DNA from: JAJDUF01 sp965214295
GTDB taxonomy: Bacteria; Chloroflexota; UBA11872; UBA12225; JAJDUF01
Assembly (NCBI GenBank): GCA_965214295.1
Contig: OZ243944.1
Location: 186,001-250,000 of the forward strand
DNA length: 64,000 bases
Direction of reading: 5' to 3'
Positions 1 through 6,609 of this stretch are shown piece by piece; the first letter of the stretch is position 1; each line of letters opens with the position of its first letter. The position numbers and the translations under genes were made by a program. The notes beneath the pieces were generated by a model. That model saw nothing but the letters and a program-made list of their open reading frames with translations. It was not told the DNA's origin and ran no database searches.

Positions 1-704
1 CTATCCACCAACATGCGCGAATCGAGCAAGTCGAGGTCCAGAATGGGCGGCACAAAACCGTCGGCCAGACTACGCAAGCCCGACACGGCCTCACCCTGCT
101 GCGGCTCTGCGGCAACGATCTTGACCTCCGGGTTGAGTTCCCGCAGCCGACACCCCACCCCCATCAGCGTGCCGCCGGTACCGAGGCCGGCCACAAAGGC
201 CGTCACGCCAGGGAGATCGCGGGCAATCTCGGCCCCGGTGCCTTCATAGTGCGCCTGGATGTTGGCCGGATTGCCGTACTGGAAGGGCAGATAGTACTCG
301 GAATCGCCCGCCAGCTCCGCAGCCACCTCTATCGCCCCATTGGTGCCGCGATCCCCAGGCGAAAAGACCACCCGTGCGCCATAGGCCTGCAAGAGCTGCA
401 CACGCTCCCCGGAGACGTTCTCCGGCATCACCACGGTCACGGGATAGCCGCGCAAGCGCCCCACCAATGCCAAGCCGATCCCGGTATTGCCACTGGTCGG
501 CTCCAGAATGGTCTGGCCCGGACGCAGCACCCCCTCGCGCTCGGCCCGCCGGACCATCGCATACGCAACCCGGTCCTTGACGCTGCCGGTGGGATTTTGC
601 CCTTCGAGCTTGGCATACAGCCGCACGCCCGGCTTAGGGGAGAAATGCGTGATCTCGACCAGGGGAGTATTGCCGATGAGGTCCAGAATACTGCCGGCTA
701 CCAC
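1..704 (-). CDS. cysM: Cysteine synthase, CysM type (3' end outside window)
   Basis: This is a PLP-dependent beta-replacement enzyme that makes cysteine from an activated serine. Reading the minus strand from a GTG at 704, the protein opens VVAGSILDLIGNTPLVEI. It then shows the PLP-lysine motif NPTGSVKDR, the substrate loop EPTSGNTG and the phosphate-binding GLGTGGT. The frame stays open to base 1, giving about 234 residues of the usual 300 or more. GGGAG lies about 11 nt before the GTG. The gene directly upstream encodes a CysO-like sulfur carrier. In actinobacteria that partner delivers thiocarboxylate sulfur to CysM, which uses O-phosphoserine. This pairing favours CysM over a sulfide-using CysK, but substrate choice is inferred from context. 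Confidence 0.93.
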   Translation of the reverse strand, partial: MVAGSILDLIGNTPLVEITHFSPKPGVRLYAKLEGQNPTGSVKDRVAYAMVRRAEREGVLRPGQTILEPTSGNTGIGLALVGRLRGYPVTVVMPENVSGERVQLLQAYGARVVFSPGDRGTNGAIEVAAELAGDSEYYLPFQYGNPANIQAHYEGTGAEIARDLPGVTAFVAGLGTGGTLMGVGCRLRELNPEVKIVAAEPQQGEAVSGLRSLADGFVPPILDLDLLDSRMLVD

Positions 705-791
705 GGCCTTACCGACTCCCGATGTAGAGTGAGCAGTCCACCGTTCATACTCCCATAGGATTGACGCCGGAGCACCGACCTGCCAGCGCCC

Positions 792-1079
792 TTAGCTGCC
801 GGCGCTCCCTCCGGCCACGGCCGGCAGGATCGAGACGACGTCGCCGGTGGCGACCGACGTGCCCAGCCCATCGAGATACCGAATATCCTCATCGTTGACG
901 TAGATATTGATGAATTGGTGCAGCTCCCCATCCGGGCCGGTGATATCGGTGTGCAGGTCCGGGTACTGCTGGCCTAGCTCGTTGAGCAGGCTGCCCACCG
1001 TCCCGCCCGCGGCTTCGATCACACTTTGTCCCGCCACGTGCTTCCGCAGCATGGTCGGCAAGCGTATCTGGACTCCCAT
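792..1079 (-). CDS. cysO: CysO-like MoaD/ThiS-family sulfur carrier protein
   Basis: A 95-residue ubiquitin-fold sulfur carrier. It contains the family signature FINIYVNDEDIR near residues 57-68 and ends VSILPAVAGGSAGS. It resembles mycobacterial CysO, whose C-terminal glycine is converted to a thiocarboxylate that supplies sulfur to CysM; here cysM begins 87 bp downstream on the same strand. The start ATG follows GAAGAGGG. The odd feature is the tail: CysO, MoaD and ThiS normally end exactly at Gly-Gly, but here SAGS follows. A protease, such as a Mec- or QbsD-like JAMM enzyme, would then have to expose the diglycine; none is seen in this window. MoaD for molybdopterin is a less likely alternative. 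Confidence 0.9.
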   Translation of the reverse strand: MGVQIRLPTMLRKHVAGQSVIEAAGGTVGSLLNELGQQYPDLHTDITGPDGELHQFINIYVNDEDIRYLDGLGTSVATGDVVSILPAVAGGSAGS

Positions 1080-1437
1080 ACGTCCCTCTTCACATTACCC
1101 CGGGGAGCAGCCACTCTTCACCCCCCTGTAACGGGCCAGCCCCGGCCGTAGAGCAGCCTTCCTGCTCTCGGTGGGATAGTGTAGCACAGGCCGGCTCCCG
1201 ATCCGTACCCGCGCCGGTCACCCGGAGCGAGCGCACCCGGCCCCCTGCACAGCGGCGGGACCATAGAGGCGCCCGAGCACCCACTACGGCAGCCTCCCCG
1301 GCGCTGGATTTCCGTTACCCGGAAACGACCGGACCCCCTCCTGCTATCATCGCAAACAGGCTTGGCCCGGCAGCGGCACAAGCCGGTCCGCACCCGCTTA
1401 CCCGCAGTGCCAATTCCCGCTCCGAAAGAAAGGCCCG
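1080..1437. other. Divergent intergenic region between cysO and the M16 operon
   Basis: No convincing gene. On the minus strand, a perfect 7-bp hairpin (AGAGCAG, loop, CTGCTCT; 1150-1168) is followed by further GC-rich stems in what would be the cysO leader. A TACACT element at about 1175-1180 on the minus strand could be its -10 box. A CCCCCTGCACAGCGGCGGGA repeat at about 1243-1262 recurs in variant form near 50694 and 61371. Confidence 0.5.
1342..1350 (+). promoter_or_regulatory. Extended -10 promoter candidate for the M16 operon
   Basis: TGC-TATCAT is an extended -10 type element about 90 nt upstream of the first M16 gene. Similar TGC-TATNAT elements precede genes at 57615 and 60460. No good -35 box is evident. 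Confidence 0.35.
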
Positions 1438-2715
1438 GTGCATAGCATGGCGAACACCGCGGATATTATCGAGACGAGACTGGACAACGGCCTGAAGGTA
1501 CTCACCAAGGAGGTCCGCCACGCACCCATCGTCAGCTTCTACGTCTGGTATCGGGTGGGTGGACGCAACGAGCGCCCCGGCATCACCGGTATCTCCCACT
1601 GGGCGGAGCACATGCTCTTCAAGGGCACCCCCACGCTCAAGAAAGGCGCCATCGGCACCCTCGTCGAGACCCACGGTGGCAGCTGGAACGGCTTTACCTG
1701 GGTAGACTTCACCGCCTACTTCGAGACGCTTCCCAGCCGGCACCTCGACCTCGCCATCCGCATCGAATCCGACCGCCTGGCCAACGCCCTCTTCGACCCC
1801 GACGAGGTGGAGTCCGAGCGCACGGTGATTATCTCCGAGCGCGAGGGCGCCGAGAACCAGCCATTCTTCCACCTGCACGAAGAAACCGTGGCCGCGGCCT
1901 TCAAGGTCCATCCCTACGGGCAGCCGGTCGTGGGTTGGAAGAGCGATCTGCGCCGGATCACCCGCGAGGACCTCTACTCCTACTACCGCACCTACTACAC
2001 ACCCAACAACGGCATCGCGGTCGCCGTCGGCGATTTCGATACCGCCGACCTGCTCAAGCGAGTCGAGGACGCCTTCGGCCCCCTTCCGGCCGGCCCCTCG
2101 CCCCCGCCGGTGCGCTCGGAAGAGCCGCCCCAGGAAGGCGAGCGCCGCGTCACGGTACGCCGGCCGGGACCGGTACCGTCCATGCTGGCGCTCTACCACA
2201 TCCCCGCCCTGTCCCATCCCGATGCCATTCCCCTCCAGGTCGCCGCCAGCGTCCTCGGCGCCGGGCGCAGCGCCCGGCTCTACAAAGCCATTGTCAATCA
2301 AGGCTTGGCCACCCGCGCTCACGCCAACGCCGACGCCCGCAAAGACCCCGGCCTCTTCAGCGTCTCCGTCACCCTGCGCCGCGGCGCGGCGACGACCGCG
2401 GCGGAGCAGACGGCGCTGCGGGAGGTCGAGCGCCTCGGCGAGAGTGGGATTTCGGACGCCGAGCTGGCCAAAGTACGGCGCCAGGTGCGCTCTTGGTTTC
2501 TGATGAACGCCGAAGGGGTCAGCCGCCAAGCCCGCCTACTGGGGCAGTTCGAAGTGGAGCATTCGTGGCAGGCGTACAGCACCTACCTGGAGGACCTCGA
2601 AGCCGTGACGCCGGCCGATGTAGCCCGTGTGGCGCGCACGTACCTCCATCCCGACAACCGCACCGTCGGATGGTTCCTCCCCACCCGCCAACGCCGGCAG
2701 CGAGGCCGCCCATGA
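1438..2715 (+). CDS. M16 family zinc metallopeptidase, catalytic subunit
   Basis: An insulinase/mitochondrial-processing-peptidase family protein of 425 residues. The inverted zinc motif HWAEH is at residues 54-58, and the third ligand is Glu134 in IISEREG, at the family's usual distance. The N-terminal catalytic lobe is followed by the non-catalytic lobe ending near residue 415. No signal peptide is visible, so it is probably cytoplasmic. A GTG at 1438 follows AAAGG closely; ATG 1447 is an alternative. Its stop overlaps the next gene's ATG by 4 bp (ATGA), indicating translational coupling to a second M16 protein lacking the zinc motif. The two probably form a heterodimer that degrades small peptides. 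Confidence 0.92.
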   Translation: MHSMANTADIIETRLDNGLKVLTKEVRHAPIVSFYVWYRVGGRNERPGITGISHWAEHMLFKGTPTLKKGAIGTLVETHGGSWNGFTWVDFTAYFETLPSRHLDLAIRIESDRLANALFDPDEVESERTVIISEREGAENQPFFHLHEETVAAAFKVHPYGQPVVGWKSDLRRITREDLYSYYRTYYTPNNGIAVAVGDFDTADLLKRVEDAFGPLPAGPSPPPVRSEEPPQEGERRVTVRRPGPVPSMLALYHIPALSHPDAIPLQVAASVLGAGRSARLYKAIVNQGLATRAHANADARKDPGLFSVSVTLRRGAATTAAEQTALREVERLGESGISDAELAKVRRQVRSWFLMNAEGVSRQARLLGQFEVEHSWQAYSTYLEDLEAVTPADVARVARTYLHPDNRTVGWFLPTRQRRQRGRP

Positions 2716-3998
2716 GTACCGCCACCGCGTCCACCCCACCACGCCTCGTCATTGACCGCTGGCTGCTGTCCAACGGCATCCCGGTGCTGGTGCATGAAAA
2801 CCCTACCCACCCGCTCGTCAATCTGCGCTGTCTGGTGTCCGCCGGCAGCGCCGCCGACACTCCTGCCCAAGCCGGGCTGGCGTCATTCACCGGCTCCGCC
2901 CTGCTGCGTGGCACCGTGTACTACACCTTCGAGCACCTCAACGAGGTCATCGATTCCGCCGGTATGTCCCTCCACACCCACGCCGGGCGCGACCTGGCCA
3001 CGATCAGCGCCCGCTGCCTGAGCGCAGACCTGCCGCTCGCGCTCGACCTCATCAGCGAAGTGCTCTGCCGGCCCACGTTTCCGCAGGAAGAAGTCACGAA
3101 GCTACAGCAGCAGATTCTCACCCGTATCCGGCAAGCGCAGCACAGCACCCGCGCCGTCGTCGGCCGGCTCTTCCGCGAGGCGGCCTATTCGGCGGGCCAT
3201 CCCTACCGCCTCGCCCCGAACGGAGAAGCGGAAAGCGTCAGCACTCTCACCCGCGACGACCTCGCGGCCTGCCACCGCACGCGCTACGGCCCTCAACGCA
3301 CCTTCATCGTCGTCTCCGGGGATGTCCGGTCGGCCGAGCTACGCGACCTTCTGTCCGCCCGCCTGGACGACTGGCGCCCGGAGGTCTCTCCGGCCCCGGC
3401 GGTCCCCGACGCGCTCACCCCCGCGCCCACCACGTCCGAGCGAGTGGTACCCGGCAAGACGCAGAGCGATCTCATCTTCGGCGCCTTGGCCCTCCGCCGC
3501 AGCCACCCCGAGTGGGAGACGCTGCGCCAGGCCACCATCATCTTCGGTCAGCTGGGTCTGTCCGGGCGGTTGGGCGCCACGGTACGGGACGAGCAAGGGC
3601 TTGCCTACGGCGTCCACGCCTCCCTCGACGCCGCAACCACGCGCACGGCCTGGACCGTGCGCGCCGGGGTCAATCCGGCCAACGTAGACCGGGCATTGAC
3701 GAGCATTCGGTCGGAGCTGGCCAAGCTGCGGGACGCCGGCGTCACGGACGAGGAGCTGGCCGGAGTCCAACGCTATCTGATCGGCAGCACGACCCTCCAA
3801 CTGGAAACCAACGCCGGCATCGCCAGCCTCATGCAGCAGATCGAGCACTTCGACCTCGGCCTCGATTATGTCGAGCGACGTCCCGCGCTCGTCCAAGCCG
3901 TCACTCGGGACGCAATCCTCAATGCCGTTCGCCACCACCTCCCCGCCGGCGACGCCATCACCACCATCGCCGGCCCCGCGCGGTCCACGCCGGCCTAG
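2712..3998 (+). CDS. M16 family protein, inactive partner subunit
   Basis: A 428-residue M16 homologue. At the position of HXXEH it reads ASFTGSALLRG, so both zinc histidines and the catalytic Glu are missing. Late in the protein it has the QGLAYGVHA segment that in inactive M16 subunits helps bind substrate. The ATG overlaps the stop of the upstream catalytic M16 gene, the standard arrangement of paired M16B proteins. By family analogy it acts as the non-catalytic half of the clamshell chamber. The open frame extends far upstream inside the first gene, but the ATGA overlap decides the start. Confidence 0.92.
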   Translation: MSTATASTPPRLVIDRWLLSNGIPVLVHENPTHPLVNLRCLVSAGSAADTPAQAGLASFTGSALLRGTVYYTFEHLNEVIDSAGMSLHTHAGRDLATISARCLSADLPLALDLISEVLCRPTFPQEEVTKLQQQILTRIRQAQHSTRAVVGRLFREAAYSAGHPYRLAPNGEAESVSTLTRDDLAACHRTRYGPQRTFIVVSGDVRSAELRDLLSARLDDWRPEVSPAPAVPDALTPAPTTSERVVPGKTQSDLIFGALALRRSHPEWETLRQATIIFGQLGLSGRLGATVRDEQGLAYGVHASLDAATTRTAWTVRAGVNPANVDRALTSIRSELAKLRDAGVTDEELAGVQRYLIGSTTLQLETNAGIASLMQQIEHFDLGLDYVERRPALVQAVTRDAILNAVRHHLPAGDAITTIAGPARSTPA

Positions 3999-4084
3999 CG
4001 CCTGACATACTGAAAACCGTATCATGCCGAAGTGGCATAGCAGTTGCCTCCCCGTCGTGCTGTTGCAAGCACGTCACCCCTCCC

Positions 4085-4111
4085 CGTCATTCCGGCGGAA
4101 GCCGGAATCCA
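4085..4111. repeat. dRS3-like palindromic repeat (CGTCATT/CCA family)
   Basis: CGTC, then an ATTCCGGC/GCCGGAAT inverted repeat with a 4-nt loop, then CCA. Nine copies of this layout occur in the window with compensating changes in the arms. Confidence 0.85.
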
Positions 4112-4184
4112 GAGCACTTATAAGTGGCGGCAGCACTGCCATTCGGTATAACTCACGGTATAACTCACTGCATGGAAGCGAGAA

Positions 4185-4514
4185 ATGAGTGCGCGGATCA
4201 GTCCCCAGCTAGACGGTCGTCAGCGTTATCGAGAGCAACGAGCGCGCTGGATGGCCGACCCTGCATTTCGGGCGGTGTACGCCGAAGAGGCCGCAAAGAA
4301 GGAGTTATGGCTGCAACTGATCGAGGCGCGGCAGGACGCCGGCTTGACCCAGGCCGAGGTTGCCAAACGGCTAGGTGTGAGCCAAGCACAGGTCGCGCGC
4401 ATCGAGCAGCGGGGCTACGACTCGCACAGCCTGAATACGCTCCGCCGCTACGTAGCAGCGCTCGGCCCCGGGTTCACCCTGGAGGTAACGATCCAGCGGC
4501 GCTCGGCAGCATAG
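4185..4514 (+). CDS. XRE-family helix-turn-helix protein, HigA-like
   Basis: A 109-residue DNA-binding protein. Its helix-turn-helix spans about residues 54-76 (GLTQAEVAKRLGVSQAQVAR), preceded by the KELWLQLIEARQDA helix usual in HigA-type antitoxins. It may repress its own promoter or act as an antitoxin, but no RelE/HigB toxin is recognisable on either side. The 186-bp upstream gap carries only a palindromic repeat. The next small open frame begins 22 bp downstream and looks frameshifted. It could instead be a controller of the downstream methyltransferase gene; that is speculative. Confidence 0.8.
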   Translation: MSARISPQLDGRQRYREQRARWMADPAFRAVYAEEAAKKELWLQLIEARQDAGLTQAEVAKRLGVSQAQVARIEQRGYDSHSLNTLRRYVAALGPGFTLEVTIQRRSAA

Positions 4515-4535
4515 GTATGAGAGGGGTGTGAGCAC

Positions 4536-4729
4536 ATGACCAAGCAAGCTGATCGCCAAGCACAAGAGCGCCAGACGCAAGCCCTGGAAGCCTTGCAGGA
4601 AATCCGACGAGCCTTCGCCGCTTCTGGAGTAACCGATGGAGGAGTTGCAGGCCGAAAGGCCGTCGTATCCGCGAGCAAATCGCCTGTGATGGCTATAGCC
4701 GCGACCAGGCTGTATCTGCAAAGTGTTAG
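4536..4729 (+). pseudogene. Small frameshifted gene downstream of the HTH protein
   Basis: From ATG 4536 a helical, charged peptide begins MTKQADRQAQERQTQALEAL and reaches AFAASGVTD. The sensible continuation then moves through other frames: MEELQAER from 4636, then RRIREQIACDGYSRDQ from about 4661, ending at TAG 4727-4729. Read in one frame the protein drifts into poor sequence and runs into the next repeat. The composite resembles short antitoxin-like proteins but is not assigned to a family. Two shifts in a short gene suggest decay or base-calling error. Confidence 0.45.
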
Positions 4730-4847
4730 TCGGCAGGAGCCACGGGACTCACCCCCTGTCCCCCTCTGACTCCACCAATATCCACAGGGGAACAGGGCTG
4801 CAGCACACTGTAGCCCCTACATGCACCCGGATGCACCCGGCCCGTAT

Positions 4848-4874
4848 CGTCATTCCGGCGAAAGCCGGAATCCA
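4848..4874. repeat. dRS3-like palindromic repeat
   Basis: Same layout as at 4085: ATTCCGGC-GAAA-GCCGGAAT between CGTC and CCA. It lies 53 bp before the methyltransferase start, which argues against longer upstream starts for that gene. Confidence 0.85.
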
Positions 4875-4926
4875 GCACGATCATAGCTGGCAGCCGCACC
4901 ACCATCGCCGGGCTGGCACGGTTAAT

Positions 4927-6507
4927 ATGGGTAAGCCGATGAACGCCGCGCCGCAGCACGTGCCGCCCACCGGCCCTGCACGAGAATCCCTGCGTGCGAA
5001 GGGGCAGTTCTGGACGCCGGACTGGATCGCCGACGCGATGGTCGCCTATGTCCTGCTTGGCGGGGCCGACACGATCTTTGACCCAGCAGTCGGCGCCGGT
5101 GTCTTCTTCCGCAGCGCCAAAACCATCGCTGCCCAGACCAACCGACGGATCAGACTATCCGGCTCAGAAATCGACCCTAGTGCGCTACAACAAGCCGGAA
5201 GCAACGTGCTTACGACTGAAGACCTATGCAATGTAGAGCTGACCGACTTTGTGCTCCAGCCTCCCCCGGGGCCGCTCAAGGCGATTGTGGCCAATCCGCC
5301 CTACATCCGCCATCATCGGCTCTCCCGCCCAGTCAAGGCACGGCTGAAAGCGCTAGGCGTGCAGCTTATCGGCCGGCCGCTCGACGGCCGCGCCGGCCTC
5401 CATGTGTATTTCCTACTCCGCGCCCTTCAGCTACTCAGCCCCAACGGCCGCCTCGCGTTCATCCTTCCCGCCGACACGTGCGAGGGCGTCTTTGCCCCGC
5501 TCCTCTGGCACTGGATCGCCAGGCAATACCGCCTCGATGCCGTCGTCACCTTCACACCCGCAGCCTCACCGTTTCCCGGCGTCGACACCAACCCCATCAT
5601 CGTCTTGATCAGAAATCTCCCTCCAGCGGATTCCTTTCATTGGGCCAAGTGTGTCACGCCTGAAACCGGCGCGCTGCGGGAATGGATACGCTCCGATTTC
5701 AAGACGGAGCCGGGCAATGACCTAGTGGTCTGCCGACGTGACCTCCAGGAGGGAGTAGCGACCGGCTTGACGCGAGCGCCGGTCCTGGCACCGCACCAGG
5801 GACCGCTGCTGGCAGACTTTGCCGGAGTGCAGCGGGGGATCGCTACCGGGGCAAACGACTTCTTCTTCTTGACCCGCGAACAGGCTGCGGCGCTACACCT
5901 ACCCGCGGAGTTTCTGGTCCCGGCTATCGGCCGTACCAGAGACGTGCCGGGAGCTGCCGTGACCGCTACACTCCTGCGCCAGCTGAACAAGCAAGGGCGG
6001 CCCACGCTGTTATTCTGCCCGGACGGACGACCCTTACAGGACTTTCCCCAGCCGGTGCGTGCCTATCTGCAAACCGGCGCAGCACGCGGACTGCCTGAGA
6101 AGACCCTGATTGCGACACGCAACCCCTGGTACAAGATGGAGTTCCGCACTCCTCCCCCCTTCCTATTCTCCTACCTCGGGCGGCGCAATACGCGCTTTAT
6201 CCGCAACCTGGCAGGAGTTGTACCCTTGACCTGTCTACTCTGCGTCTATCCACACCGGGCGGACCAACCATCGGTCGCTGCACTCTGGCAGGTGCTCCGT
6301 CATCGAGACACCGTCGCCAATCTCGCCTTGGTAGGGAAATCCTACGGCGGTGGAGCGATCAAAGTGGAGCCGCGCGCGCTGGAGCGCCTGCCCATTCCCC
6401 GCTCCGCCCTGGCCACAATAGAATCCTCCGGCGCAGCACGACCGACGCCCGGCAGCCGGCAGCTAGCGCTGGGCTTCGACAGGGAAGCTATACTAACTTC
6501 CCGCTAA
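4927..6507 (+). CDS. N6-adenine DNA methyltransferase, TaqI/Eco57I-like
   Basis: A 526-residue Class I SAM-dependent enzyme of the gamma N6-adenine type. The SAM-binding motif is FDPAVGAGVFF near residue 55. The catalytic motif is NPPY (VANPPYIRHH) near residue 123. The C-terminal half, ending with a LVGKSYGGGAIKV segment, looks like a TaqI-type target-recognition domain. It could be a solitary methyltransferase or the modification half of a restriction system; no nuclease domain or neighbouring nuclease is visible. ATG 4927 is preferred because a palindromic repeat occupies the upstream extension; ATG 4939 is possible. The upstream HTH gene may be part of the same unit. Confidence 0.88.
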   Translation: MGKPMNAAPQHVPPTGPARESLRAKGQFWTPDWIADAMVAYVLLGGADTIFDPAVGAGVFFRSAKTIAAQTNRRIRLSGSEIDPSALQQAGSNVLTTEDLCNVELTDFVLQPPPGPLKAIVANPPYIRHHRLSRPVKARLKALGVQLIGRPLDGRAGLHVYFLLRALQLLSPNGRLAFILPADTCEGVFAPLLWHWIARQYRLDAVVTFTPAASPFPGVDTNPIIVLIRNLPPADSFHWAKCVTPETGALREWIRSDFKTEPGNDLVVCRRDLQEGVATGLTRAPVLAPHQGPLLADFAGVQRGIATGANDFFFLTREQAAALHLPAEFLVPAIGRTRDVPGAAVTATLLRQLNKQGRPTLLFCPDGRPLQDFPQPVRAYLQTGAARGLPEKTLIATRNPWYKMEFRTPPPFLFSYLGRRNTRFIRNLAGVVPLTCLLCVYPHRADQPSVAALWQVLRHRDTVANLALVGKSYGGGAIKVEPRALERLPIPRSALATIESSGAARPTPGSRQLALGFDREAILTSR

Positions 6508-6609
6508 GGCCACTAGCGGCATCGCCGTAGACACCGCGCACGCAGCGTCAACAGCCGCACCACCCCTCCCTGCCATCGCTCGCGGTGGTGCAGCCCAAGA
6601 GGAGTTCCC

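Noticed and set aside
1080..1180. T-box or SAM riboswitch before cysO
   Set aside because: No AGGGTGGNACCGCG-type sequence or SAM-I core could be found.
1315..2529. A long minus-strand frame opposite the first M16 gene
   Set aside because: The plus strand carries a complete M16 peptidase with its catalytic motif; the minus frame is a GC-rich shadow.
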